A DNA stretch of 64,000 bases, taken from positions 5,952,001 through 6,016,000 of the forward strand of contig BJHW01000001.1 of assembly GCA_005405945.1 (NCBI GenBank). The letters are read 5' to 3'. The notes beneath the pieces were generated by a model. The model did no database searches. It saw only the letters and a program-made list of their open reading frames with translations, and was not told where the DNA came from. Position 1 is the stretch's first letter; every line of letters begins with the position of its first letter. The DNA is from Streptomyces violaceusniger (GTDB lineage: Bacteria; Actinomycetota; Actinomycetes; Streptomycetales; Streptomycetaceae). A program made the position numbers and the translations under genes. Positions 8,394 through 17,894 of the stretch are shown here, in pieces.

Positions 8394-9019
8394 CGGTTAC
8401 CCATCAATTCGTAAGCCTCTCGGAGATCACGACCGCTATAGGCGTGGGATGCGATTTCGCTCACATGGTGGTCGGCGTTCACGGCGACCGAGACCGGAAC
8501 CACCGTGAACAGTTCGGCGTCCGACAGAGAATCCCCGTAGGCCACGCAGTGATCCCTGGTCAAGCCGAACTTCGCGCAGAGTTCATCGGCGATCCTGACC
8601 TTCGCGGCCGGGGTCAGGATCCCCGCCGGATCCACCGGCTCCCGGAACGGCACGGCGGGCCAGGCCGAGCCGTACGTGGCGTCCGCGCCCCACTCCAGCA
8701 GCCGCGACACGAAGAAGCCCGGCGAGAGCGAAATCACCGCACAGCGCTCGCCCCGCGCCCGGATGTCCGCCCACACCTCGCGGATCCCGGCCAGCCACGG
8801 CGCCCCCTCGAACGCCGCCGCCACATGCTCCTCCGTCAGGGCCTCCCACAGCGCACAGGCCCGCTCCGCGAACTGGGCCGTCGTCAGCTCCCCGCCCGCG
8901 AACGCCCGCTCCAGCGCGGCGATCTCCCGCTCCAGACCGAGCTGCCGGGAGATCTCGATCGCGGCGGCCGAGCCGTGGATGAGCGTCCCGTCCAGATCGA
9001 ACAGATGCAGTCTGGTCAT
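8387..9019 (-). CDS. HAD-superfamily phosphatase (SerB-like)
   Basis: 210 aa. HAD motif I is FDLDGTLIHG at residues 6-15, motif II is the Ser in AVISLSPGF, motif III is the lysine in LTPAAKVRIADELC, and motif IV is VAYGDSLSDAELF. This matches the HAD-IB subfamily that includes phosphoserine phosphatase. The physiological substrate is not evident and there is no serine-pathway neighbour. ATG 9019 places motif I right at the N terminus, as usual. Confidence 0.85.
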   Translation of the reverse strand: MTRLHLFDLDGTLIHGSAAAIEISRQLGLEREIAALERAFAGGELTTAQFAERACALWEALTEEHVAAAFEGAPWLAGIREVWADIRARGERCAVISLSPGFFVSRLLEWGADATYGSAWPAVPFREPVDPAGILTPAAKVRIADELCAKFGLTRDHCVAYGDSLSDAELFTVVPVSVAVNADHHVSEIASHAYSGRDLREAYELMGNRT

Positions 9020-9142
9020 ACCAGCCGAGCGTAGATGCACCCGCCGACGCCCACCGCCCCGGCCCGCCCGCGCCGCCGGGAGTACGCGCGGATACTCCCG
9101 ACGTCAGACGCCCCGGGGCCGCCGCGCCGCCACGGTGGGGGC

Positions 9143-9649
9143 ATGCGGCAACTCACCCGCCCCGTGCGCCGGGGCCTCCTCGTCCTTCATGTCGTCGTCT
9201 CCGTCGGATGGCTCGGGCTGACCCTCGGAGTGCTGGCCCTGGGGATCACCGGGGCCATGGCCGGCTCGGCCGAAGAGGCCGGGGCGGCGTACCGGTCGAT
9301 GAATGTGCTGGGCGACTGGCTGCTGATCCCGATCAGCCTGCTGTCGCTGGCCAGCGGGATCGTGCTGTCGCTGGGGACGCCCTGGGGGCTGGCGCGCCAC
9401 CGGTGGGTGTATGTGAAGTTCTGGCTGACGCTGATCACCACCGCCGCCACGGCGTTCGCCCTGCGCGCCCGGATCGACGCCGCGATGGCCGATGTGGTGG
9501 CGGGGCGGGCGGTCGGGGCGACCACGGATCTGATCCTGGCGCCGTCGGTCAGCCTGGGCGTCTACACCTTTCTCACCGCGATCTCGGTGATCAAACCCTG
9601 GGGGCTGACCGCCCGGGGACGGCGGCTGCGGGCGACAAAGCACCGATAA
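9143..9649 (+). CDS. DUF2269-like integral membrane protein
   Basis: 168 aa with four predicted membrane helices: LLVLHVVVSVGWLGLTLGVLA, an internal pair around LLIPISLLSLASGIVL and FWLTLITTAATAFAL, and a last one near VYTFLTAISVI. The His in the first helix and the GxW pattern resemble DUF2269 and related putative haem-membrane proteins. Function unknown. ATG 9143 lies in a purine-rich GGTGGGGGC context. A MarR gene follows 68 bp downstream. Confidence 0.65.
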   Translation: MRQLTRPVRRGLLVLHVVVSVGWLGLTLGVLALGITGAMAGSAEEAGAAYRSMNVLGDWLLIPISLLSLASGIVLSLGTPWGLARHRWVYVKFWLTLITTAATAFALRARIDAAMADVVAGRAVGATTDLILAPSVSLGVYTFLTAISVIKPWGLTARGRRLRATKHR

Positions 9650-9717
9650 TTGCATACGCGGTCTATTTCATCCCTGGACTATTCTGGGAATCCGCTCACC
9701 CACCGAGGAGGGGTTCC

Positions 9718-10206
9718 ATGCCGGACGAACCGCACGGCGCCGTCGCCCCGCCCGCAGAACAGGCCCTGGCCCAGGGCTGGTGCGCCCTGTCCTCCCTGCA
9801 CGGCCGACTGGAGACGCATATCGAGCGCGCGCTGCAGGCCAAGCACGATCTGAGCGTCCGCGAATTCTCCGTGCTCAACGTACTCAGCGGGCAGCACGAC
9901 GGCGACGGCGGCCATCTGCAGATGAAGCAGCTCGCCGACTCCGTCGTCCTCAGCCAGAGCGCCACGACCCGGCTGGTCACCCGGCTGGAGGACCGCGGTC
10001 TGCTCTCCCGCTACATCTGCCCCGACGACCGCCGCGGCATTTACACCAACGTCAGCGACGAGGGGCTGAAGCTCCTGGAGGAGGCGCGGCCGACGCATGA
10101 CACCGCGCTGCGCGAGGCCCTTGCCGAGGCCGCCCGGCGGCCGGAGCTGGCACCCCTCGTCGCCGCCGTGGAGGGGCTGACCGGCACCGCGTGCCGAGGG
10201 GCCTGA
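9718..10206 (+). CDS. MarR family transcriptional regulator
   Basis: 162 aa. The winged helix-turn-helix is clear in LSVREFSVLNVLSG through LADSVVLSQSATTRLVTRLEDRGLLSRY, followed by the beta-wing CPDDRRGIYTNVSDEG. C-terminal helices provide dimerisation. MarR proteins are usually ligand-responsive repressors. ATG 9718 follows a strong GAGGAGGGG site. Probable targets are the adjacent membrane protein or itself; no palindrome stood out. Confidence 0.88.
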   Translation: MPDEPHGAVAPPAEQALAQGWCALSSLHGRLETHIERALQAKHDLSVREFSVLNVLSGQHDGDGGHLQMKQLADSVVLSQSATTRLVTRLEDRGLLSRYICPDDRRGIYTNVSDEGLKLLEEARPTHDTALREALAEAARRPELAPLVAAVEGLTGTACRGA

Positions 10207-10280
10207 CGTGCTGATCCCCGGTGGCCGTGGGCCCGTCGCCACCGTCCGGGGCTCGCGGGCCCCCACGTAGGCTCCACCGC

Positions 10281-10736
10281 ATGAGCGACTTCGAGATACG
10301 GCGCGCGACCGCCGATGACATCCCGGCGATCGTGGCCATGCTGGCGGACGACCCGCTCGGCGCCCGCCGGGAGTCCCCGGACGACCTGGCCCCGTACCGC
10401 GCCGCCTTCGATCGGCTGGCCGCGGATCCGCAGCAGCGGCTGGTCGTGGCGGTCCGGAAGGGCCGCACCGTCGGCACCCTCCAGCTGACCGTGATCCCCG
10501 GGCTGTCGCGGCGCGGCGCCACGCGCTCGATCATCGAAGGCGTCCGGATCCACTCCGAGGAGCGCGGCGGCGGGCTGGGCACGCAGCTGATCGAATGGGC
10601 CGTCGAGGAGTCGCGCCGCGAGGGGTGTGTGCTGGTGCAGCTCACCTCGGACACGACCCGTATCGACGCCCACCGCTTCTACGAGCGGCTCGGCTTCGAG
10701 GCCAGCCACATCGGCTTCAAGCTGCCGCTGGCCTGA
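10281..10736 (+). CDS. GNAT family N-acetyltransferase
   Basis: 151 aa, one GNAT fold. The N-terminal strand-helix is FEIRRATADDIPAIVAML. The acetyl-CoA pyrophosphate loop appears as EERGGGLGTQLIEWAVEE (about residues 92-109), with RIDAHRFYERLGFEASHIGFKL at the end. Acceptor unknown; the sequence resembles small-molecule acetyltransferases. It may be co-transcribed with marR, 74 bp upstream. Confidence 0.85.
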   Translation: MSDFEIRRATADDIPAIVAMLADDPLGARRESPDDLAPYRAAFDRLAADPQQRLVVAVRKGRTVGTLQLTVIPGLSRRGATRSIIEGVRIHSEERGGGLGTQLIEWAVEESRREGCVLVQLTSDTTRIDAHRFYERLGFEASHIGFKLPLA

Positions 10737-10805
10737 ACTGACCTGGTCTCATCGGTTTCACCTGTTTTCACTGGTTTTATTGGTCTCACCTACCCGCCGG
10801 CGGCC

Positions 10806-12100
10806 TCACAGCGTCGCGAGGTCGACGGCCTCGGCCATCCGCCGGTAGCCCGCGTCGTTCGGGTGCTTGAAGTCGCCCGAGTCGTAGGCCGGGTTCAGCC
10901 GCAGCGGATCGGACGGCGCGGCCATGACCTCCGCGAAGTCGACGACCGCGTCGAAGGCGCCCGAGGTGCGGATCCACTCGTTGATCGCGGCGCGCTTCGC
11001 CTCCGAGCGCGGGGTGTGGTACTCGGCGCCCTTGAACGGGAGGATCGTCCCGCCGACGACCTTGATCCCGCGGGCGTGCGCGAGAGCGATCAACTCCCGG
11101 TAACCGGCGATCACCTCCTCGGCCGACACCTGCGGATTGGGCTTGTAGGTGGGCAGATCCACCTCGCTGAAGCCGATGTCGTTGAGCCCCTCGAGCAGGA
11201 TCACCGACCGTACGCCCGGCTTGTCCAGGACATCGCGCCGGAAGCGGGCGCCCGCCCGGTCGCCGTACCAGGCCGAGTCGTGCAGCAGCAGATTGCCGCC
11301 GATACCGGAGTTGAGGACGGGGCGCGGGGTGCCCGCGGCCGCGAGGCGCTCGGCCAGCAGATCCGGCCAGCGGTGGTCGGCGTCGTAGGTCGAGCCGAAG
11401 CCGTCGGTGATCGAGTCGCCGAAGGCCACCACCGTGCCCGGGCGGCGCGGACCGCCGGTGACCTCGACATCGGAGAGGTAGTACCAGGAGTGGGTGGTCT
11501 CGGTGAAGGCCGTCCCGGCGCGGTCGGCGCGGTGGTCGCCGTCCGCGCGGAAGCTGCGGGCGTACGCCTGAGCGTGGAAGGTGGCGGGACCGGTCGGGCG
11601 GTCGAAGTACAGCGTGACCGTGACCGGCTGACGGGCCGCCACGCGCAGCGGAGCCGCGTCGCTCACCGTCTCCCCGCCCGCCGGGATCTCCACCGGCCTC
11701 CGGTGCCCGAAGGTCAGCGGGCGCAGGCTCGCGCCGTGGACGGAGGCGCCGTGCGCGGTACGGGCGATGGTCGCGCCCGCGATCCGCAGCGGGGTGGTGC
11801 CGTAACGGTTCGACAGCCTGATCCGGGCGGCCGTGCCGCCGCCGGTGACCCGGACGACCTGGCGCAGGGTCTGGGCGGTGCGCTCGGCGAAGCCGCTCTC
11901 GGCCCAGTTCTTCTCGAAGCCCGAACTGGGGCGCTGGACGGGGGCGGCCCACCCGGCCGACCAGACGGTCCCCGGCCGGTCGCGGCCGGCCGCCGGGCCC
12001 CGGGCCGGGCGGTGGCCGTCCCGGAGGCGGCCATGGAGGCCGCCATGACGGTGGTGAGGGCGAGCAGGGAGGCGCTGAGACGAAGCGTGGACAAGCGCAC
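10806..12100 (-). CDS. Secreted SGNH/GDSL hydrolase (apparent frameshift)
   Basis: From GTG 12100 the first frame gives a signal peptide (RLSTLRLSASLLALTTVMAA, then an ASGTATARPG cleavage region). After one missing G at the C4 run 11970-11973 the next frame carries the mature protein to 10806. The SGNH motifs are FGDSITDGFG (Ser nucleophile), SGIGGNLLL (Gly), GLNDIG (Asn) and the C-terminal DFKHPND (Asp/His). A beta-rich accessory domain precedes the hydrolase. It is likely an extracellular esterase or lipase. An AGGAG site lies 8-9 nt before the GTG. Confidence 0.8.
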
Positions 12101-12555
12101 GGCGGGGCTCCTGGGGGAGGGCGGATGAGTGGGTTGGTCAGGCCGCTCCCGTACGGGGTCACGGGGGTACGTGAGCACGTGAGCTCCGGCGTATCGACGC
12201 ACCGGCGTACCCGACGTACCGAAGTCCCGACGAACCGACGTACCGGCGAACCGAGGTACGGGAGAACCGGTGACCAATCTGCCGCCCACCGCACCGCCGA
12301 CCCAGCCCCCGGCCGTGCGTACCACTGGCGGGGTCAGGCTACGGCCGCCGGGTCCGGGCATGGCCTCCCCCAGGAATGGCCTCCCCTCGTCCGGCGCGGT
12401 CACGGCGCGCCGAAGGCGGCCGACGGCCCGCTGAGGTCCCGCATGGCCCGCCCGGCACAGCCCGGCGCAGCCCGGGGCCAGTCGCGGCCACAAAACCGCG
12501 CGGTGCGGCGGCAGGGGCCGGAACGCCGCGCCCGCCCCCTCGCCCCGCCTCCCCC
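12101..12555. other. Intergenic region with degenerate direct repeats
   Basis: A gap of about 455 bp between the SGNH hydrolase start and the stop of the beta-lactamase-like gene. Around 12190-12275 it carries many imperfect copies of a CGACGTACCG-like motif at irregular spacing. I see no supportable gene. It should include the SGNH hydrolase promoter. Confidence 0.5.
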
Positions 12556-13944
12556 TCAGGGCACGCGCCAGCCCTCCGGGTCGACCCCGCCGGGCACCAC
12601 GTCATCCGGGGCGTAGGGCTCCCGCGTGAACACGAAGGTGCCCAGGTCCAGATGGGCCGGGGCGCCGCCCTCCCCCTCGACCACCCGCAGCGTCTCCCCC
12701 GCGTAATAGCCGTCGAGCCCCGTCCAGGTGCCGTCCGGCTCGGCCCTGAAGCGGGAGGCCCGGCCTCCTCCGGCGGCCGGGGACAGCTCCAGTCCGCGGT
12801 CCGCGCGCAGCCGCAGATGGTAGGCGCGAGGGCCCCAGTACCAGGGGCCGGTCAGCGCCAGCAGCGCCGGATCGACCTCGGTCAGCGGCCGCCACGGCTC
12901 GGGGATACGGGGCTCGTGCTCCGCCACGATCCGTATGAGGTCGGCGGCGATGGCGCCGATCGCGGGCCCCGAGGTGGTGTTGGCCAGCGCGATCCCGGCC
13001 AGCCGGTCCTCGGCGCTCACCCACAGCGAGGCCAGGAAGCCGGGCATGGAGCCGGTGTGGCCGTGGAGGAACCGCCCACCGTGCCGGACGAGCTGCGTCC
13101 CCAGGCCATAGCCGCCGTCCCAGTCCCCCTCCTCGGGGGCGACGGCGGGCGCCCGCATCTCGGCCAGCGACTCCGCGCCGAGCACCCGCTCGTCCCCGTC
13201 CAGCAGGAAGGCGGCGAAGCGGGCCAGATCCCCGGCGGTCGACCAGAGCTGTCCGGCCGGGCCCATCCGCCCGGTGTCCTCGGCCGGTTCGGGCAGAAGC
13301 ACATCCGCCCAGGGGTGCACGGCCCATCCCCCGGCGTGCGGCGCCCGCGGCTCGAGCGACGTACGCCCCATCCCCAGCGGCTCCAGCACCTCATGCGCGA
13401 GCACCTCGCCCCAGGGCGCTCCGCGCAGCCGCTCGACCAGCGCGCCGAGCAGCGCGAAACCGGGGTTGGAGTAGTGGTGACGGCGGCCCGCGGGGTGGAT
13501 CAGCGGGCGCTCGCCGAAGATATCGGCGGTTTCGGGCCGCAGCGCCCCGGGTGTGCGCTCCCACCACGGGCCGCGGGCCTCGGCGGCGAGACCCGAGGTG
13601 TGGGAGAGCAGCTGGGCCACGGTCGCGCCCTCGGCCTCCGGCACGTCCAGATGCTTGGCCAGCGGATCGCCGAGGTCCAGCAGTCCCTCGTCGCGCAGCC
13701 GCATCACCAGCACCGCCACAAAGGTCTTGGTCAAGGAGCCGATGCGGTACTGGGTGTCGGTGTCCGGTGCGGATCCGTCCACAGAGCTGCGCGAACCCGT
13801 CCACACCAGCCGCCCCTCCCGCACCACGGCCCCGACCATGGACGGGGCACGGCCCTCGGCCTGGCCGCGGGCGAGGCGCCGCAGCAGGGCACGGCGGGTG
13901 GCGGGCAGCGGCTCGGCGAACTCATCCACGTCGGGTGTGGTCAT
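12556..13944 (-). CDS. Serine hydrolase, beta-lactamase/class C-like family
   Basis: 462 aa. The catalytic SxxK is SLTK (in YRIGSLTKTFVAVLVM), the second-motif tyrosine is YSN (HHYSNPGFALLG), and the third motif is replaced by HTG (HGHTGSMPGF), as is usual for the PF00144 group that includes esterases, D-amino peptidases and class C beta-lactamases. A C-terminal domain of about 110 residues follows the hydrolase core. No signal peptide is visible, so a cytoplasmic role is likely. Substrate unknown. Confidence 0.85.
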   Translation of the reverse strand: MTTPDVDEFAEPLPATRRALLRRLARGQAEGRAPSMVGAVVREGRLVWTGSRSSVDGSAPDTDTQYRIGSLTKTFVAVLVMRLRDEGLLDLGDPLAKHLDVPEAEGATVAQLLSHTSGLAAEARGPWWERTPGALRPETADIFGERPLIHPAGRRHHYSNPGFALLGALVERLRGAPWGEVLAHEVLEPLGMGRTSLEPRAPHAGGWAVHPWADVLLPEPAEDTGRMGPAGQLWSTAGDLARFAAFLLDGDERVLGAESLAEMRAPAVAPEEGDWDGGYGLGTQLVRHGGRFLHGHTGSMPGFLASLWVSAEDRLAGIALANTTSGPAIGAIAADLIRIVAEHEPRIPEPWRPLTEVDPALLALTGPWYWGPRAYHLRLRADRGLELSPAAGGGRASRFRAEPDGTWTGLDGYYAGETLRVVEGEGGAPAHLDLGTFVFTREPYAPDDVVPGGVDPEGWRVP

Positions 13945-14028
13945 ATCGGCACTGTACGGCGAGGGTCTGACAACGGTCAGTCATCGGCCTGGCGGCCGGG
14001 TACCACCCGGCCCCGCACCGCGCTCTGG

Positions 14029-14048
14029 CCTTGACGCCGGGGTCAAGG
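14029..14048 (+). promoter_or_regulatory. MerR-type operator
   Basis: Perfect dyad CCTTGAC (14029-14035) and GTCAAGG (14042-14048) with a 6-nt centre, 16 bp before the MerR-family ATG. A -10-like TACCGT at 14051-14056 lies only 7 nt from the ATG, so the mRNA is probably leaderless. The layout fits autoregulation. Confidence 0.65.
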
Positions 14049-14063
14049 TCTACCGTCGAAGTC

Positions 14064-14494
14064 ATGCGGATCGGAGAGCTGGCCGAACGGGCGGGTACGA
14101 CCACCCGCACCCTGCGCTATTACGAGTCGCTCGGGCTGCTGCCCGCGCGTCGCACCGGCAATGGTTACCGGTCGTACGACGAGGACGATCTACGACTGCT
14201 CCAGCAGATCCGCACGCTGCGGGACTTCGGCTTCGAGCTGGAGGAGACGCGCCCGTTCGTCGAGTGCCTGCGCTCCGGCCATCCGGCCGGTGACTCCTGC
14301 CCGCCTCGCTGGAGGTCTACCGGCGCAAGCTCGCCGAGCTGGACGAGTGCATCGCCCGGCTGAACGCCATCCGGGAGCGGGTCGGGACCCAGCTCGTCCA
14401 GGCGGAGCGGGCCCGCGCGGAACTGGAGGCAGCGGCGGCGGCGCCCGAAGGGGCCCCGGAGCCGCGCTGCGAGCTGACACCGCCCGGCCCCTGA
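14064..14494 (+). CDS. MerR family regulator (apparent frameshift)
   Basis: The first frame encodes the MerR helix-turn-helix and wing (MRIGELAERAGTTTRTLRYY, then GLLPARRTGNGYRSYDEDD) and continues to the AGDSC region. After one missing base at the C3 run 14300-14302 it continues as SLEVYRRKLAELDECIARLN, a dimerisation coiled coil, to a stop at 14494. Cys residues around SGHPAGDSC and DECIARL could bind a metal or sense redox state. A thioredoxin gene follows 79 bp downstream. Confidence 0.8.
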
Positions 14495-14573
14495 GGCCAC
14501 CGCCTCCGCGCCGGCTCCGAACAACGCCCCCGAAGCAACGACTCCGAAGCATGGACTCCGAGGGAGATATGAC

Positions 14574-14924
14574 ATGTCACTGACACACGCTGAGGGAGTG
14601 GCCACGGTCACGGACGCCACCTTCGCCGAGGAGGTGCTGGCGGCCGAGCTGCCGGTGCTGGTGAAGTTCACCGCATCGTGGTGCCCCCCGTGCCGGATGA
14701 TCGCGCCGGTGCTGGCGGAGATCGCGCAGGAGGAGGGCCACCGGCTGAAGGTGGTGGCCCTGGACGTGGACGAGAACCCCTCCACCACCAACGCGTACGG
14801 GGTCCTCTCGATGCCGACGCTGATGCTGTTCCGGGCGGGCGAGCCGGTGCGGTTGCTGGTCGGGGCCCGCAGCAAGCGGCGGCTGCTGGAGGAACTCGGC
14901 GAAGCGCTCCGACCCCGTACCTGA
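14574..14924 (+). CDS. Thioredoxin
   Basis: 116 aa with the active site FTASWCPPCRMIAPVL. The central WCPPC differs from the usual WCGPC by a proline, which generally shifts redox potential. The cis-Pro loop SMPTLMLF is present. Cytoplasmic thiol-disulfide reductase. It lies directly after the MerR-type regulator and is probably controlled by it. A second thioredoxin, the trxB partner, is at 43660. Confidence 0.9.
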   Translation: MSLTHAEGVATVTDATFAEEVLAAELPVLVKFTASWCPPCRMIAPVLAEIAQEEGHRLKVVALDVDENPSTTNAYGVLSMPTLMLFRAGEPVRLLVGARSKRRLLEELGEALRPRT

Positions 14925-15053
14925 CGCGATCTGACGCGCGCCGGAGCGGCGGCCGAACCGCCCCTGCTACGTTGGCCGGACATGACCATCAGTGGGGGCG
15001 GCCGTCAGCGGCCGTGAGCGGCCATCAGGCGGCCAGCAGTGGGGGCGGAAAAG

Positions 15054-15704
15054 GTGAGATCAGCGGTGCGCGTCCTGGTGCAGGGGAAACCCGTCGACTC
15101 CTATCCGGCGCTGCCTCCCGAGGCCGGGCGCGGTTCCCCGCGCCGGATCACCGAGGTCGGCGAGGAGGTGCTCCGCCGCTCCTGCCGCGAGGTGACCGAG
15201 TTCGGCACGCCCGAGCTGAGCGCCCTCATCGACGACATGTTCCTCACCATGTACATCGCCGACGGCGCCGGGCTGGCCGCCAATCAGGTCGACGTCGACC
15301 TGCGGCTGTTCGTCTACGACTGCCCGGACGACCACGGCGTACGCCACGTCGGCCACATCATCAACCCCGTCCTCGACCAGCCCGACCCGGCCCACCGGCA
15401 GCTCATCGAGGAGGCCGAGGGCTGTCTGTCCGTACCGGGCGCGCGGATGGATGTACCGCGCACCGACCGCACCGTGGTCCGCGGCGTCGACAAGGACGGC
15501 AACCCGCTGGTGATCGAGGGCACCGGCTACTTCGCCCGGTGTCTGCAGCACGAGGCCGACCATCTCTCGGGGCATCTCTACATCGACCGGCTCTCCAAGC
15601 GCGACCGCAAGGACGCGCTGCGGCAGATGGCGGACCGGCACGAGGAGGTCCTCACCCGCCGCGTGGAGAAGGCGACGGCCCTGGGTCACCAGCTCCAGCC
15701 CTGA
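15054..15704 (+). CDS. def: Peptide deformylase
   Basis: About 216 aa. All three active-site motifs are present: GAGLAANQ, EGCLSVPG (metal Cys) and QHEADHLSGHLY (two metal His and catalytic Glu). It removes the formyl group from nascent protein N termini. Possible GTG starts are 15039, 15054 and 15066; 15054 and 15066 both have purine-rich sequence upstream, so the first few residues are uncertain. A Streptomyces chromosome usually has several def paralogues. Confidence 0.92.
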   Translation: MRSAVRVLVQGKPVDSYPALPPEAGRGSPRRITEVGEEVLRRSCREVTEFGTPELSALIDDMFLTMYIADGAGLAANQVDVDLRLFVYDCPDDHGVRHVGHIINPVLDQPDPAHRQLIEEAEGCLSVPGARMDVPRTDRTVVRGVDKDGNPLVIEGTGYFARCLQHEADHLSGHLYIDRLSKRDRKDALRQMADRHEEVLTRRVEKATALGHQLQP

Positions 15705-15721
15705 CCCGGCCCGGCCACCGC

Positions 15722-16323
15722 TTATCGCAGCCGCCGCGCTCGCAGCACGGTGTCATGGGTGTGGTGGGTGCCTGCGGGGGCGGGGGCGGTGCGTGGACGG
15801 GTCTCGTTGACGACAACCGCCCAGCCGTCGTCGAGCACCCCGGCGATGTCGTCGGGCTGGTAGTAGTCCGCCGGGTCGAAGCCCTGCTCCCGGTGCGGGG
15901 TCAGATCGGCGAGGTCATGCGTGACGAACAGCAGGGTGCCCCCGGGCGCGACGGCATCCAGCAGGCCACGCAGCGCGCCGTGGTCCGGCTGGCGCTTGAG
16001 CGGAAAGTACTGGACGGACACCAGGTCGAACGCCGCGGCCGGAGGCGGCGTGCCGGTCAGATCGGCCCGCGTCCAAGCCACCCGGCCCCGATGTCCGCGG
16101 CCGCCGCGGCGGCGCGCTCCAAGGCGACCCGGGAGATGTCCACCGCGGTCACCTGCCACCCCCGCCGAGCCAGCCAGACCGCGTCGCCACCCTCCCCACA
16201 CCCCACATCGAGCGCCTGCCCCGGCGGCAGCTCGGCGACCTCGCTGACGAGCACCCCGTTGGGCGCCCCGCTGAACAGCTGATCGCGGCTGCGATACATG
16301 TCGTCCCAGAACTCCGTGTCCAT
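15722..16323 (-). CDS. Class I SAM-dependent methyltransferase (apparent frameshift)
   Basis: From ATG 16323 (FWDDMYRSRDQLFSGAPNG) the SAM-binding motif I is LDVGCGEGGDAVWLA, followed by VTAVDIS. One missing base at the C4 run 16086-16089 moves the rest into the next frame: VAWTRADL, FDLVSVQYFPL and APGGTLLFVTHDL. Repaired length is about 200 aa, normal for a small methyltransferase of the tellurite-resistance/UbiE type. Substrate unknown. Confidence 0.78.
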
Positions 16324-16415
16324 GCCCGCCAACCTGCCCCCACCCAGGACGAACTGACAAAATTCTTTGCGAAAGCGGCAAAAGCAAAGCACGGGCCAGG
16401 CAGAGGCAGCGGCTG

Positions 16416-17894
16416 TCAGGTCTGGGCCATGTCCACGAAGCGGGAGTAGTGGCCCTGGAAGGCGACCGTGATCGTGGCCGTCGGACCGTTTCGGTGCTTG
16501 GCCACGATCAGGTCCGCCTCGCCCGCGCGCGGCGACTCCTTCTCGTAGGCGTCCTCGCGGTGGAGCAGGATGACCATGTCGGCGTCCTGCTCGATGGATC
16601 CACTCTCTCGGAGGTCCGAGACCATCGGCTTCTTGTCCGTGCGCTGCTCGGGACCTCGGTTGAGCTGGGAGAGCGCGATGACGGGCACCTCCAGCTCCTT
16701 GGCCAGCAGCTTCAGGTTTCGCGACATGTCCGAGACCTCCTGCTGACGGCTCTCGGGGCGCCGGGCGCCGCCGGACTGCATCAGCTGGAGGTAGTCGATG
16801 ACGACCAGCTGGAGGTCATTGCGCTGCTTGAGCCGACGGCACTTGGCGCGGATCTCCATCATCGACAGGTTCGGGGAGTCGTCGATGTAGAGCGGGGCCT
16901 GGGAGACGTCCGGCATCCGCCGGGCCAGCCGGGTCCAGTCCTCGTCGGTCATGCTGCCGGAGCGCATGTGGTGGAGCGCCACCCGAGCCTCGGCGGAGAG
17001 CAGACGCATGGCGATCTCGTTGCGGCCCATCTCCAGGGAGAAGATGACGCTCGGCATGTTGTGCTTGATGGAGCAGGCGCGCGCGAAGTCGAGGGCCAGG
17101 GTGGACTTACCCATGGCGGGGCGGGCGGCGATGACGATCATCTGGCCCGGGTGCAGCCCGTTCGTGAGGGAGTCCAGGTCGGTGAAGCCGGTGGGCACGC
17201 CCGACATCTGCCCGCTGCGCGAGCCGATCGCCTCGATCTCGTCGAGCGCGCCCTCCATGATGTCGCCGAGCGGCAGATAGTCCTCGCTGGTGCGCTGCTC
17301 GGTGACGGCGTAGATCTCCGCCTGGGCGTTGTTGACGATCTCGTCGACGTCCCCGTCCGCCGCGTATCCCATCTGGGTGATGCGGGTGCCGGCCTCGACG
17401 AGGCGGCGCAGCACGGCGCGCTCGTGGACGATCTCCGCGTAGTACTCGGCGTTGGCGGCGGTGGGGACCGACTGGACGAGGGTGTGGAGGTACGAGGCGC
17501 CGCCGACCCGGGCGATCTCGCCCCGCTTGGTCAGCTCGGCGGCGACGGTGATCGGGTCGGCCGGCTCGCCCTTGGCGTAGAGGTCCAGGATGGCCTGGTA
17601 GACGGTCTCGTGGGCGGGCCGGTAGAAGTCATTGCCCTTGAGGACCTCCACCACGTCGGCGATGGCGTCCTTGGAGAGCAGCATGCCGCCGAGGACGGAC
17701 TGCTCGGCGTCGAGGTCCTGGGGCGGAACGCGCTCGAAGCCGGAGCCCTCCCAGGGGGAGCCGCCGCCTCCGTCGCGGTCGTTGCCGTCGCGGCCCCGGC
17801 CGCCGCCGTCACCGCGGCGGAAGCGGGGGGACGGGAACCGGTCGGACGGGCCGGAGTCCGCCCATGGGTCGTCCATGGGCTCGGGCACGCTCAC
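16416..17894 (-). CDS. dnaB: Replicative DNA helicase DnaB
   Basis: 492 aa. The N-terminal DnaB domain starts at PPQDLDAEQSVLGGMLLS. The RecA-like motor follows, with Walker A ARPAMGKSTLALDFA, Walker B LVVIDYLQLM and the R-finger region near the C terminus. It unwinds DNA at the fork as a hexamer. GTG 17894 has GGAGGAGG upstream; the open frame further upstream has no family similarity. The intergenic region before it holds a cluster of DnaA boxes. The N terminus has an Asp/Gly/Arg-rich tail of about 45 residues. Confidence 0.96.
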   Translation of the reverse strand: MSVPEPMDDPWADSGPSDRFPSPRFRRGDGGGRGRDGNDRDGGGGSPWEGSGFERVPPQDLDAEQSVLGGMLLSKDAIADVVEVLKGNDFYRPAHETVYQAILDLYAKGEPADPITVAAELTKRGEIARVGGASYLHTLVQSVPTAANAEYYAEIVHERAVLRRLVEAGTRITQMGYAADGDVDEIVNNAQAEIYAVTEQRTSEDYLPLGDIMEGALDEIEAIGSRSGQMSGVPTGFTDLDSLTNGLHPGQMIVIAARPAMGKSTLALDFARACSIKHNMPSVIFSLEMGRNEIAMRLLSAEARVALHHMRSGSMTDEDWTRLARRMPDVSQAPLYIDDSPNLSMMEIRAKCRRLKQRNDLQLVVIDYLQLMQSGGARRPESRQQEVSDMSRNLKLLAKELEVPVIALSQLNRGPEQRTDKKPMVSDLRESGSIEQDADMVILLHREDAYEKESPRAGEADLIVAKHRNGPTATITVAFQGHYSRFVDMAQT

